A stretch of DNA of 64,000 nt from Victivallis lenta (GCF_009695545.1 NZ_VUNS01000003.1:62001-126000); one strand, 5' to 3'; positions 1 to 8,374 are shown, counted from the stretch's first letter. Notes: a model not told the origin generated them from the letters alone. Program-made: numbers and translations.

Positions 1-3000
1 GCGTGAAGGTGTAGGCTCCGGCCCGGGTTACCTCCAGCTCCCGGTAATCGACCGCGTCGCCGTAGCCGACCCAGCCGTTATCGATCAGCCGGCCGCCGTT
101 TCCGTCAAGCGCGGTCCGGAACTCCCCGGGCAGCGCACCCGGGTCGTCGTCACGGTTGTCACCCTTCGTGAAGAACGTGCTCGCGCCGTCGAGGCTCACG
201 TCGTAGTCGGCGCTGCCGCCCTTCTTCGCGTTCGTCGACTCGACCGAAAGATAGTAAGTGCCCGCGTCCAGCAGCAGACCCGCGATTCCACCCGAAGTTC
301 CGGCTTTGACCGACACTTTCTTCAACGCCTTGAGCCGGCCGTTCGGCCGGAGCGTCCACACCGTCAGCTTCGCAGCGTCGGTCGCATTGATGCTGAAGGT
401 GTACTTCCCAGCGTTCCCGAACGTCACGGCGCGATAGTCGACCGCGTCGCCGTAACCGACCCATTCGCCGGAGATCAGCGAACCGGCGGTGTCGCCCACC
501 GTGATCCGGTGCGCGTCGGTCAGCCGGCTGATTTCATCATCGCTGTTGTCGCCCTTCGTGAAGAACGTGCTCACGCCGTCGAGGCTCACGTCGTAGTCGG
601 CGCTGCCGCCCTTCTTCGCGTTCGCCGACTCGACCGAAAGATAGTAAGTGCCCGCATCCAGCAGCAGACCCGCGATTCCACCCGAAGTTCCGGCTTTGAC
701 CGATACTTTCTTCAACGCCTTGAGCCGGCCGTTCGGCCGGAGCGTCCACACCGTCAGCTTCGCAGCGTCGGTCGCATTGATGCTGAAGGCGTACTTCCCC
801 GCGTTCCCGAACGTCACGGCGCGATAGTCGACCGCGTCGCCGTAACCGACCCATTCGCCGGAGATCAGCGAACCGGCGGTGTCGCCCACCGTGATCCGGT
901 GCGCGTCGGTCAGCCGGCTGATTTCATCATCGCTGTTGTCGCCCTTCGTGAAAACGGAACCGGAGAGCTCAAGCGAGAAGTCGCCGGAACTCTTCCCCTT
1001 GTCGGAGCTGTCGACCCGAATCGAACAGGCACCGTCGAGCAGCAGCGGTTTTTTGAAATTCAGCACACCGTTCTTCACGGAGGCTCTGCCGACCGTCTTG
1101 CCGCGCTCGTCCACCACGGAGATCTTCGCGTTGAGCCCGGAAAAATCCCCGGCGAGCGTGTACCATCCCGGCAGAAGCGGGAAGCTTCCGAACGAAACGG
1201 CGGGACTGGCGGCGGAGAGTTCTCCGGAGAGCTTCCGGAAATAGCGGTCCGGCGCGCCCTCCTCCAGCGTGAAGCTCCGGAGTTCGGTCGATGCGGCATT
1301 GCCCGCCGCGTCGCGGGCCGTGACCTGATAGCTGTAATCTCCGGCGGCCTGGCCGGACAGCGTGAACGAAGTCTCCAGCCCGGTTTGATAGGTGACGCCG
1401 TTGACGGTGACCTCGTATCCGGCGACGCCGACGTTGTCCTCGGCGGGTTTCCAGGAGATCGTGAAGCTTCTGCCGTAGATGGAGACGTTCGGAAGGTCCG
1501 CGAAAACCGGAGATTCGACGTCGGCGATCCGGAAACTCTGCGGCGTCGTCGGCTCGCTGAGATTGCCGCAGGCGTCGAACGCCCGGAGCGTATAGCTGTA
1601 CTCTCCGGCCCCGAGCGCCACGGTGAATGACGTGCCGTTCACCGAATACTCCCGGTCGCCGATTTTCAGCAGATATCCTTCGACTCCTATGTTGTCGGTG
1701 CCGGGCATCCAGCTGATCGTGACTTCGCTGCCGTTCACCGATGACGACGGGTCGAAACTCAGCACAGGAGCTTCGGTGTCGCCGACCATGAAGACTTTCT
1801 CCTCCGACCATTTGCTCCGCCTGCCTCCGTCCCGCTCGATCGCCTGCACCGAACAGGTGTAATTGCCGTATGCCAGGGCAACCGAATAATGCTCCGAAGA
1901 GGAGAAATACGTCTTCTCATTGACCCGGATCGAATAGCCGTAAACGGAGCCTTCTCCAGTCGCCGGCTCCCAGGAGATCGTCGCCACGCCGTTCCGCACC
2001 GAGACCGAAGGCCGGCCGGACATGACCAGCCCGGAACTGCCGGGGTCGTCGGGATCCTCCGGCTCGTTCCCCTTCTCGATGCTCAGCCGGAGCCGCGTGT
2101 CATCCTGAATCAGCGTATAAACCGTATTGCCGACGGCATGGGAGGCGCCGACCGAAAGTTCGACTTTGCCGAAGCTGCCGGCAAGCGTGACCGACTCTGC
2201 GGCATAAGCCGCCGAATCGACCAGCGTGTAGGAGCCGAAATCCGCGCCGTCTGCGTCAACCGTGATGGTTCCGAGCGTTGAAGAGACCTGCCCCGCTGTG
2301 AGGAAAACATGATTGCTCTGCGTATTTCTGAGCGAAATATTCATGCTGACGCTCCGGGCGGAGACCAGATCGCCGTAAACGCTCGCATTGGCAGAGAAGT
2401 TCAGACTGCCGGAATCGATGCTGATGCCGCCGAGCACCAGTGCGGTTCCGTCAAAGGCGAGCTGTGCGTCGCCGCCGGCCGAAATCGCGTACCGGTCACG
2501 GGTTGCCGCGAGCAGTTCATTCCGGTAGGTTCTGAAATTCCGCAGCTTGGCCGGCAGTTCGTCCGGCCGGTTCCAGGCGCCTGAGAAAAGTGTGCCGGTC
2601 ACAGTCGCCTGCAAGGAAGTTTCCGCACGGATCGCACAGGAGTCGTCCGAACCGTTGGCGATGACGGTTCCGCCGAAGTTTCCGATGATCTCCCTGCCGG
2701 AAACGGCATAGGCATTTCCGCCCACCTCTCCCCCTTCGGACCGGGCGATCACGTTCAGGCTGCCGGTGAACCGGTCGAGCCGCAAAGTGAACTCGGCGTC
2801 AATGCCGGAAGCGACGGCGCCGAAATTCACTCCGCTCCCGTCAGCCCGGACCTCCATCTTCGCATCCATGGCGAAAATATCGATCCACGAACCGCGCACC
2901 CCCGTGGCGGTCGCGGTTCCGCCGGAAGCGGCATTGTCGCTGCCGCCCGCCGCGCGGACGATCCAGGAGCCGCTCAAAGTGCCGGTGACTGAGACGGATT

Positions 3001-4927
3001 CCCGCGCGAAAATACCGGTCGCCCCCGCATCGGCGAGTATCTCCCCCGACGCCGCGGAGTTGGCCAAACTCCGGGCAGTGAGGGTGCCGCCGAACTTTCC
3101 GCCGATCTGGACGGAGCCGCCGTAAAGCACATAGCTCTGCGCCGAACGCATCGCGGAAAAGACCGTATGATCGCCGTCAACCTCGATCACACCTCCGAAA
3201 TCCCCGTTGACCTTCAATATGCCGCCGTCGGCCTGAATCCCGTAGTAGGAACGGCCCGCACCCGTGCCGGCACCGACTTTGATGCTGATTCCGGCCGCGC
3301 CGGCCGCGCTCTCGGAGAAACGGACGGTCAGGCCGTAACCGGCGATTCCGGCTGCGGAGCCGACGCCGGAAGCACGGCTCGACAGGGAAACCGTTCCGCC
3401 CGTGAAAAAAACGGACCCGGAGGCCGGCACAGTCGAATTGACGAAGCTGATCGCCGCATTGCCGGAACTCCCCGTGCCGGAGAGCGAACCGCCCTCAAGC
3501 GTAACAGTCAAATTGTCGGCGAGAAGCCGGAGCGCCGCCGGGCCGTCGGCGACGATGCTTCCGGTGGCCCGGACCACCACGTCGCGCTCGCTCTCGACCA
3601 TCTCGTTGTAGGCTTTGCTGATGACCAGCCTGCCGGCGGCGGAGCCGCCCGGCGTGCCGCCCTCGAGCGTGATGACGGTGATGTCGATCAGCTGCTGCAT
3701 GCTGCCGCCGTAGTTGTAGATTCCATTCCACGCCATGCGCTGATTGCTGAAGTAGGTGTCGTCGAAAATGATCTCGCGCGTATCCTTGTTGTAGCCGTAG
3801 CCGACCATGGAGTGGCTGGTCGTGCCGATCAGCACCGGCCGCCCGGCATCGATCTCGCGCATGTAGTCCTCGAAGGTGAAGCTGCCGCCGCAGCCGTCCA
3901 CGTAGAAGGTGCCGGTCCGGTCGCCGTCGAGCGAGTAACCGCGGGATTCGACATAGAGGTTGATGCCGTAGACGGAGGAGGTGAAGCGCAGGTCGAGCTC
4001 CCGGGTGTAGCCGTCCCCTTTGAAAGTCGCCGTCTCATACCAGGAAAGAATGTCGTTGAGCGTCACATCCAGATAGAAGGTCGAGCCGGTATTGGGATTG
4101 CCGCGCCAGTACTGGCCGGTGCCGAGGTAGTCCGCCAGGCAGTTCCAGAGCGAAATATCGACCTGGGAGACCCCGCCGTCCACGCCGCCGCCGACGAAGG
4201 TGTAAGGCAGTTCCTGCTCCGGCGTGGTTTCGCGGCCGTCGCGCTCGTAGAAGCGCTCGACATAGTCGCGCGAGGCGACCAGCCGGCCGAGCACAGAATC
4301 GAATTCATTCATATTGTAGATATTGCCGTCGCTGCCGCGCGAATGGACGTCGACGTCGCCTTCGACGATGTTCGAATAGTCGGCGTCATCGTATCCGTAC
4401 AGGTCGTAATAGCCGAGCAGCATGGCCAGCGCGGTCGGAGAACAGCCGTACATGTACTCGACCTCCGGCATGAGGCCGGGCAGCAGCACGTCGCCGGCCG
4501 CGGAGCGGGAGACGGAGTCGGCCGCAACGGTGAAAGACGCCTCCGCCCCGGCCGGCGTCAGAACGTCGTAACCGGGCGCGGCCGCAGCGGAAGAAACCAC
4601 CGGCTCGCCGACCGGAATCAGGTCCGCGCATTTCGCCGAATCGAAGTATTCCATTCGAACCGGCAGCCCCGCCGGCCGTACGCTGGAACGCCGGACATTC
4701 CCGTCTCCGGCGGAACCGGGAAAGAAGCCGTCTGCGGCGGAGACATCCGCAGCTAACCGCGCTGAACATGCGGGCGCATCGGGCAGGGAACCGGCCGGCA
4801 GTTGCGCCGGACCGGAAGCGGCGGAGCGCGTCGTGAAATTCCGAGAAGCGTTTTCATAACGGGTGACCGAAACGTCACCGGAAAGAAGATCGTCACTCAC
4901 TGCGAAAGAAAGCCCCTGTCTCTGCAT
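1..4927 (-). CDS. Giant surface protein with papain/C39-like protease domain, FN3-like and tandem PPC-like repeats (C-terminus outside window)
   Basis: Read from an ATG at 4927 the frame stays open to the window edge, giving about 1642 residues without a stop; the next in-frame stop upstream is at 4967-4969. Around residues 155-390 there is a cysteine-peptidase-like domain: GCSPTALAM puts the likely nucleophile at Cys162, TSHSMVGYGYN puts the likely catalytic His at 372, and FDDTYF (Asp389/390) could complete the triad. Residues about 415-950 are Ser/Gly/Thr-rich beta-strand-type sequence. Three fibronectin-III-like domains follow (about 2040-1270 in DNA), then pre-peptidase-C-terminal-like domains, of which two are near-identical 130-residue copies. 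No hydrophobic signal peptide is visible at the N-terminus. Inference: an exported or surface protease/adhesin. The exact peptidase family and the C-terminal end cannot be judged here. Confidence 0.85.
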   Translation of the reverse strand, partial: MQRQGLSFAVSDDLLSGDVSVTRYENASRNFTTRSAASGPAQLPAGSLPDAPACSARLAADVSAADGFFPGSAGDGNVRRSSVRPAGLPVRMEYFDSAKCADLIPVGEPVVSSAAAAPGYDVLTPAGAEASFTVAADSVSRSAAGDVLLPGLMPEVEYMYGCSPTALAMLLGYYDLYGYDDADYSNIVEGDVDVHSRGSDGNIYNMNEFDSVLGRLVASRDYVERFYERDGRETTPEQELPYTFVGGGVDGGVSQVDISLWNCLADYLGTGQYWRGNPNTGSTFYLDVTLNDILSWYETATFKGDGYTRELDLRFTSSVYGINLYVESRGYSLDGDRTGTFYVDGCGGSFTFEDYMREIDAGRPVLIGTTSHSMVGYGYNKDTREIIFDDTYFSNQRMAWNGIYNYGGSMQQLIDITVITLEGGTPGGSAAGRLVISKAYNEMVESERDVVVRATGSIVADGPAALRLLADNLTVTLEGGSLSGTGSSGNAAISFVNSTVPASGSVFFTGGTVSLSSRASGVGSAAGIAGYGLTVRFSESAAGAAGISIKVGAGTGAGRSYYGIQADGGILKVNGDFGGVIEVDGDHTVFSAMRSAQSYVLYGGSVQIGGKFGGTLTARSLANSAASGEILADAGATGIFARESVSVTGTLSGSWIVRAAGGSDNAASGGTATATGVRGSWIDIFAMDAKMEVRADGSGVNFGAVASGIDAEFTLRLDRFTGSLNVIARSEGGEVGGNAYAVSGREIIGNFGGTVIANGSDDSCAIRAETSLQATVTGTLFSGAWNRPDELPAKLRNFRTYRNELLAATRDRYAISAGGDAQLAFDGTALVLGGISIDSGSLNFSANASVYGDLVSARSVSMNISLRNTQSNHVFLTAGQVSSTLGTITVDADGADFGSYTLVDSAAYAAESVTLAGSFGKVELSVGASHAVGNTVYTLIQDDTRLRLSIEKGNEPEDPDDPGSSGLVMSGRPSVSVRNGVATISWEPATGEGSVYGYSIRVNEKTYFSSSEHYSVALAYGNYTCSVQAIERDGGRRSKWSEEKVFMVGDTEAPVLSFDPSSSVNGSEVTISWMPGTDNIGVEGYLLKIGDREYSVNGTSFTVALGAGEYSYTLRAFDACGNLSEPTTPQSFRIADVESPVFADLPNVSIYGRSFTISWKPAEDNVGVAGYEVTVNGVTYQTGLETSFTLSGQAAGDYSYQVTARDAAGNAASTELRSFTLEEGAPDRYFRKLSGELSAASPAVSFGSFPLLPGWYTLAGDFSGLNAKISVVDERGKTVGRASVKNGVLNFKKPLLLDGACSIRVDSSDKGKSSGDFSLELSGSVFTKGDNSDDEISRLTDAHRITVGDTAGSLISGEWVGYGDAVDYRAVTFGNAGKYAFSINATDAAKLTVWTLRPNGRLKALKKVSVKAGTSGGIAGLLLDAGTYYLSVESANAKKGGSADYDVSLDGVSTFFTKGDNSDDEISRLTDAHRITVGDTAGSLISGEWVGYGDAVDYRAVTFGNAGKYTFSINATDAAKLTVWTLRPNGRLKALKKVSVKAGTSGGIAGLLLDAGTYYLSVESTNAKKGGSADYDVSLDGASTFFTKGDNRDDDPGALPGEFRTALDGNGGRLIDNGWVGYGDAVDYRELEVTRAGAYTFT
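162..941 (-). repeat. Two near-identical 390-bp tandem repeats inside the giant surface gene
   Basis: The motif cccttcgtgaagaacgtgctc starts at 162 and again at 552, and cccttcgtgaaaac starts a diverged third unit at 942, so the period is exactly 390 bp (130 codons). Copies 162-551 and 552-941 differ by only a handful of bases, including silent changes. Each encodes one PPC-like domain with a TKGDNSDDE boundary. The identity suggests recent duplication or gene conversion, and copy number could vary by recombination. Confidence 0.9.
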
Positions 4928-4944
4928 GCCCACACCCCCTGTCC

Positions 4945-4961
4945 ATCCGGCGCAGCCGGAT
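4945..4961 (-). promoter_or_regulatory. Hairpin just upstream of the giant surface gene start
   Basis: On the minus strand ATCCGGC-TGC-GCCGGAT forms a perfect 7-bp stem with a 3-base loop, 18 nt before the ATG at 4927. The GGGGG stretch between hairpin and start is the only Shine-Dalgarno-like element. It could modulate translation, alone or with the larger upstream fold. Confidence 0.4.
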
Positions 4962-4998
4962 CTTGATTACCGATGCATCCCGCAAACACGTATGGAAG

Positions 4999-5124
4999 CT
5001 TCCGAAAAAGGGCGTTCCTCCGGGAACAGTCCGCACCGTCTGCAATGGGGAACCGCCGGCCCGGCGCATCCCGTCGCATGACTGTCCGAATCGATTCCCA
5101 TCTCAAAACGGCCTTTTTCCGAAG
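4999..5124 (-). ncRNA. Candidate structured 5' leader RNA (nested helices)
   Basis: The gene-free stretch 4928-5239 contains nested complementary segments on the minus strand. Outer arms 5109-5124 and 4999-5014 pair at 14 of 16 positions (CTTCGGAAAAAGGCCG with CGCCCTTTTTCGGAAG). Inside, 5080-5087 (GGACAGTC) pairs with 5023-5031 (GACTGTTCC). Innermost, 5048-5072 folds as GGGA-TG-CGCCG-GGC-CGGCG-GT-TCCC. The fold lies between a TATAAT box (5145-5150) and the surface-protein start, as a cis-regulatory leader would. It matches no riboswitch class I know. The helices were paired by eye without energy calculation or covariation. Confidence 0.4.
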
Positions 5125-5144
5125 ACACCACTCCCTTGCTATAT

Positions 5145-5150
5145 ATTATA
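5145..5150 (-). promoter_or_regulatory. -10 box (TATAAT) upstream of giant surface gene
   Basis: A perfect TATAAT lies on the minus strand in an AT-rich stretch, preceded by TTGCG. No good -35 hexamer sits 16-18 bp upstream (CTAAGA at 17 bp), so this would be a weak or activator-dependent promoter. Initiation here would give a leader of about 210 nt carrying the nested hairpins. Confidence 0.4.
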
Positions 5151-5216
5151 CGCAAGAAAGCGGAATTTCTTAGCCGAATTGAACTTTTTTCCGCTTTTTT
5201 TCGTGTGAATCGTGAA

Positions 5217-5240
5217 AAAACAGCCCGCTCAGACTGTTTT
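5217..5240 (-). terminator. Weak terminator-like hairpin after coaC
   Basis: On the minus strand AAAACAG and CTGTTTT pair across a 10-base loop, followed by more T residues. The upstream arm overlaps the coaC stop codon. The stem is only 7 bp and mostly A-T. Confidence 0.35.
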
Positions 5241-5782
5241 CACTCCTGCTTCAGCAGTTCGGAAGCGATTCGGAAGATGGTCTCCGGAGCCGCCATCCGG
5301 CCGGTGCCGGCCTCGCCGCAGGCCACCCGGCCGTTCTCCGGTCCGGCGAAGTGCACTCCGCGCCCGGCGAGGATTTCGACGTTGCTCCGGCAGGCGGGGT
5401 GCGCCCACATCTTCGGATTCATGGCCGGAGCGAGCAGCACCGGCCCGTCGAAGGTGGCGGCAAAGGTGGTCAGCGCATCGTCCGCGATGCCTCCCGCGAA
5501 TTTCGCCAGGAAGTTCGCCGTGGCGGGAGCCACCGCCAGCAGCGCGGCCTCGTCGGCCAGCGCCACATGTTCGGGGCGCCAGTCGGCCACATCCCAGAGC
5601 GAAGTCACCACCGGACGCCGCGAAAGAGTGCGAAAGGTCAGCGGCGTCACGAAGCGCGCCGCATTTTCGGTCATCAGCACCTGAACCTCAAACCCGCTGC
5701 GGAAAAACAGGCTGCAGAGCTCCGCCGCCTTGTAGGCGGCGATTCCTCCCGTCACCCCGAGCGCGATCAGTTTCGGATTCAT
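5240..5782 (-). CDS. coaC: Phosphopantothenoylcysteine decarboxylase (stand-alone CoaC, flavoprotein)
   Basis: The 180-residue product is a complete HFCD-family flavoprotein. It would decarboxylate 4'-phosphopantothenoylcysteine to phosphopantetheine in CoA synthesis. Visible hallmarks are the N-terminal GVTGGIAAYKA flavin motif, the VAPATANFLAKFAGGIADD segment, and PAMNPKMW (the PAMNxxMW substrate motif). The CG segment near the C-terminus (RVACGEAGTGRM) matches the substrate-recognition clamp. The protein stops where CoaB would begin in the usual CoaBC fusion, and no CoaB is visible in the window. It overlaps gmk by 4 nt (ATGA), so the two are probably translationally coupled. A GGAGG lies 10 nt before the ATG. 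Confidence 0.9.
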   Translation of the reverse strand: MNPKLIALGVTGGIAAYKAAELCSLFFRSGFEVQVLMTENAARFVTPLTFRTLSRRPVVTSLWDVADWRPEHVALADEAALLAVAPATANFLAKFAGGIADDALTTFAATFDGPVLLAPAMNPKMWAHPACRSNVEILAGRGVHFAGPENGRVACGEAGTGRMAAPETIFRIASELLKQE

Positions 5783-6396
5783 CGGAACAGATCCTCCGGC
5801 ATTCCGGCCGTGCGCAGCGCAAAGCTCCGGAACAGCCCGGTCATATCGGCAGCCGCCGCATCAAGATCGCCGTTGACGACCAGATAATCGTATTCCTTCC
5901 AGAACGAAAGTTCGCGGCGCGCGGTCTCCAGCCGCAGCCTGATCTGCTCCTCGGAGTCGGTCGCCCGGCCGCGCAACCGCTTTTCGAGCGTTTCGACCGA
6001 AGGCGGCCCGATAAAGACGAAAACCGTACTCCGTTTCAGCTCCGGGTCGGACTCGGCCGCTTTGCGGATCTGGAGCGCTCCCTGCACGTCGATATCAAGA
6101 ATCACGGAGCTTCCGCTCCGGACCCGGTCGAGCACCTCCTTCTTCAACGTGCCGTAGCGGTGGGCGAACACATCCGCATATTCGACGAATTCGCCGCGCT
6201 CGACCCGTTCGGCGAACTCCTCGGGGCTCAGGAAGTAGTAGTGGACGCCATGCTCCTCTCCGGTCCGGGGGGAACGCGTCGTGCAGGAGATCGAGAACTG
6301 CAGCTCCGGCATCTGTTCGCGGACCCGGCCGACCAGCGTGGACTTGCCGACCCCGGAAGGACCGGACAATACAATAATCGTTCCCAGTTTATTCAT
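5779..6396 (-). CDS. gmk: Guanylate kinase
   Basis: The 205-residue protein phosphorylates GMP to GDP with ATP in the cytoplasm. The Walker A motif SGPSGVGKSTL is near the N-terminus. SCTTRSPRTGEEHGVHYYFLS is the GMP-binding region, ILDIDVQGA is the Walker B/nucleotide segment, and RLRGRATDSEEQIRLRL is the lid. Several starts are possible; the ATG at 6396 is preferred because GAGGGAG lies 9 nt upstream. It overlaps the preceding CxxCxxCC gene by 8 nt and the following coaC by 4 nt, giving a tight three-gene operon. Confidence 0.95.
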   Translation of the reverse strand: MNKLGTIIVLSGPSGVGKSTLVGRVREQMPELQFSISCTTRSPRTGEEHGVHYYFLSPEEFAERVERGEFVEYADVFAHRYGTLKKEVLDRVRSGSSVILDIDVQGALQIRKAAESDPELKRSTVFVFIGPPSVETLEKRLRGRATDSEEQIRLRLETARRELSFWKEYDYLVVNGDLDAAAADMTGLFRSFALRTAGMPEDLFR

Positions 6397-6757
6397 CTGC
6401 ATCAACTCCCTCTTTACTTTCCCGCGCGCTTGTCCGCATCGCCTGCCCGGCGCCGCACTCCGCCTCCCATCCCGGGAAGCTCCAGCGCGACGGAAAACCG
6501 TCGCACTGCTTCGGCTTGACCGGGTTGATCCGGCAGCCGCACGGCTCGCCGTCCTCCAGGAAGATACAGCTGCCGTCCGGCTTCTCGATCAGGGTCAGCC
6601 CCCGCCGATCCGGCATCAGCGTCGTGTACTCTTCGATGAACCTGCCGGACGGCATTTCGAGCCAGGCCGCAATCGCGTCGATCTCGGAATCCGAAACCTT
6701 CACGCAACCGGTCCAGCGGCAGCAGTTTCCGCAGCGGATGCACTTGAACTCTTTCAT
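6389..6757 (-). CDS. YkgJ-like CxxCxxCC cysteine-cluster protein
   Basis: The 122-residue protein carries the cysteine pattern of the CxxCxxCC family (PF03692 type): CIRCGNCC at the N-terminus, a central CIFLEDGEPCGC, and KPKQCDGFPSRW, where Pro-x-x-Cys and FP are typical. Such proteins are thought to bind a metal or Fe-S cluster; their function is unproven. Translation start is odd: the ATG lies 10 nt after the stem of a strong terminator hairpin and no Shine-Dalgarno sequence fits between. It overlaps gmk, so it heads the CxxCxxCC-gmk-coaC operon. Confidence 0.8.
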   Translation of the reverse strand: MKEFKCIRCGNCCRWTGCVKVSDSEIDAIAAWLEMPSGRFIEEYTTLMPDRRGLTLIEKPDGSCIFLEDGEPCGCRINPVKPKQCDGFPSRWSFPGWEAECGAGQAMRTSARESKEGVDADE

Positions 6758-6761
6758 CGAT

Positions 6762-6795
6762 AAAAAAGCGGGACGAAACTTTTCCCGCGTCCCGC
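6762..6795 (-). terminator. Strong intrinsic terminator
   Basis: On the minus strand GCGGGACG (6788-6795) pairs perfectly with CGTCCCGC (6768-6775) across a 12-base loop and is followed by TTTTTT. It ends transcription from the exported-protein gene above it, but it also lies immediately before the next start codon (6757), so read-through or attenuation could control the downstream operon. Confidence 0.8.
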
Positions 6796-6824
6796 CCCGC
6801 TCCTTCCAGCTCCCGGCAGCCGGG

Positions 6825-7385
6825 TCACCACCTGAAATCGTCGAAAATCAGGTCGTCTCCCTTCAGGTCATAGAAGAAGATCCCGGTCACGAAATCCGCA
6901 ATGTCGATCGGGTGGATGTAGAGATCGCCGATGACGAGACCGCCGAGAGAGCCGCCGATCGCCCAGTAGTCGCGGTTGCCGTTGCGGTAAACCGGGTTGA
7001 ACGGCTCCGGAAACCCGGTGCGGATTTCGGTGTATTTGTTGACCAGCGACGTGCTCTCGAGCACGCCGAGGTTCTCTTCCCCGACCGACACGAACTCCCA
7101 GTACCAGCCGTCTTCGGTACCGAAACCGTACTGGCGGTTGTACGCCTTGTACATCTTCCAGGACATGCCGACGCGGCCGCCCCCCCAGATCGCCGCCGTG
7201 GCCTGCAGCCGCGCTTCGAGCACCGGCCCGAAACCGATATTCAGCGTGAAGGTGTCCAGCGCGTCGAGCACGAGGTTGGCCGGGTAAAGCACGATTTTCT
7301 CAAGAACCCGGTTCGTATCCGCCTTGGCGCTGCCGCCGGCGAACAGAACGCCGGCAATGCCGAGAATCAACAAGAACTTTTTCAT
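6825..7385 (-). CDS. Exported protein of unknown function
   Basis: The predicted product is 186 residues with a clear signal peptide (MKKFLLILGIAGVLFAGGSAKA). The mature part is rich in aromatic residues and Gly (WGGGRVGMSWKMYKAYNRQYGFG, then GGSLGGLVIGDLYIHPIDIADFVTG) and has no cysteine. The ATG at 7385 is preferred over an upstream in-frame GTG that lies inside the AGGAG Shine-Dalgarno sequence. It follows the single-TM protein gene by about 46 nt and ends before a strong terminator. I recognise no family with confidence; a periplasmic or outer-membrane role is inferred only from the signal peptide. Confidence 0.75.
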   Translation of the reverse strand: MKKFLLILGIAGVLFAGGSAKADTNRVLEKIVLYPANLVLDALDTFTLNIGFGPVLEARLQATAAIWGGGRVGMSWKMYKAYNRQYGFGTEDGWYWEFVSVGEENLGVLESTSLVNKYTEIRTGFPEPFNPVYRNGNRDYWAIGGSLGGLVIGDLYIHPIDIADFVTGIFFYDLKGDDLIFDDFRW

Positions 7386-7431
7386 AATCAGATCCACTCC
7401 TGAACTGTTAATGCGGCGCCGGAGCGGCCCG

Positions 7432-7821
7432 CTATTTCATCAACTCCGGAAACTTCGGTCCGCCCTGCTTCCTGGGAACCGAGATCGGCGGCGGTTCCGG
7501 CGTCGGAGCCGGTCCGACCGCGGCGCCCGGCGTCCCCGGCAGCGGCTCCTCGATGATTTCGAAATCGCCGGTCATCTCCGCCTTCTTCAGGTCGAGCCCC
7601 TCCACCGTAAGACGGGTCACCCGTTTCTGCTCGATCAGGATTTCCGCGATCGTCGTCTGCATTTTCTTCAGCTGGCCGGCCATTCCGATGATGTTCGCAT
7701 CGAGCTCCTGCCGCCCCTGCTCGAACTTCGCAAGAAACCGTGAGAGCTGCACGAGAACGAGAATCACAATCAGCCAGGTAAGGCCGGCGACGACCCCCAG
7801 AACCAACGTCCCAATATCCAT
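7432..7821 (-). CDS. Small single-TM membrane protein with coiled coil and Pro-rich tail
   Basis: This 129-residue protein has one N-terminal membrane helix (GTLVLGVVAGLTWLIVILVLVQL, about residues 4-26). A charged amphipathic region follows (about 28-75) that could form a coiled coil. The Pro-rich tail (PLPGTPGAAVGPAPTPEPPP) ends in a basic segment. No enzymatic motif is present. It is probably co-transcribed with the exported protein downstream. Function unknown; it could be a small scaffold or a regulator of envelope assembly, but nothing in the sequence decides. Confidence 0.65.
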   Translation of the reverse strand: MDIGTLVLGVVAGLTWLIVILVLVQLSRFLAKFEQGRQELDANIIGMAGQLKKMQTTIAEILIEQKRVTRLTVEGLDLKKAEMTGDFEIIEEPLPGTPGAAVGPAPTPEPPPISVPRKQGGPKFPELMK

Positions 7822-7870
7822 AAAAAACCGGTCCTCCGCTAACTAAAATCCAATTTTACCTGTATAACGT

Positions 7871-7898
7871 AATATATTGCAAAACTCTTCCGTGTCAA
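7871..7898 (-). promoter_or_regulatory. Sigma-70-like promoter for the small membrane protein gene
   Basis: On the minus strand a perfect -35 TTGACA (7893-7898) and -10 TATATT (7871-7876) are 16 bp apart. The site overlaps the 3' end of folK and precedes the gene starting at 7821 by about 45 nt. Confidence 0.55.
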
Positions 7899-8374
7899 AC
7901 CTCCGGCGGCAAAATTCCCAAACATTCCTCGATTTTTCGGCCGGAATCCGGAAAGCGGGCGGCCGGGAGCAGTTCCGACAGCGGTTCGAGCACAAAACGC
8001 CGAATCTGCGCCCTCGGATGCGGCACCTTCAGCTCCGGCGTGTCGATGACCGCGTCGCCGAACAGAATGATATCCAGATCGAGCGTGCGCGATTCGCGGC
8101 TCGAATGATCCGCCGGACGCCCCGCCTCCCGCTCGATCTCCTGGCAGAGCCGCAAAAGCGCAAACGGGGAGCCGTCCCACTCTCCGGTCGCGGCCGCATC
8201 GGAAAAATCCGGCGTCCCGGGAACGCAATCGACAGCGGCGCTGCGGTGAATCCGGCTCATTTTCAGCTCCCGGCAGCCGCCGGAGGCGAGTTTTTCCAAA
8301 GCCCGGACAAATATTTTTTCCGAATCTCCGAGGTTGCCGCCGAGCATAATCGCAAATTTTGTGGATTTTACCAT
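7895..8374 (-). CDS. folK: 2-amino-4-hydroxy-6-hydroxymethyldihydropteridine diphosphokinase
   Basis: The 159-residue enzyme transfers pyrophosphate from ATP to 6-hydroxymethyl-7,8-dihydropterin in folate synthesis. GGNLGDSEK near the N-terminus, RTLDLDIILFGD (the RxxDLDIL-type ATP/Mg motif) and the VPHPR motif are all present and correctly spaced. Length matches the family. It is read divergently from fmt across a 75-bp AT-rich gap (8375-8449). No other folate gene is adjacent. Confidence 0.93.
   Translation of the reverse strand: MVKSTKFAIMLGGNLGDSEKIFVRALEKLASGGCRELKMSRIHRSAAVDCVPGTPDFSDAAATGEWDGSPFALLRLCQEIEREAGRPADHSSRESRTLDLDIILFGDAVIDTPELKVPHPRAQIRRFVLEPLSELLPAARFPDSGRKIEECLGILPPEV

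Noticed and set aside
4897-5155. Small frames inside the surface-gene leader
   Set aside because: No ribosome site or conserved content; the region is better explained as a structured leader.
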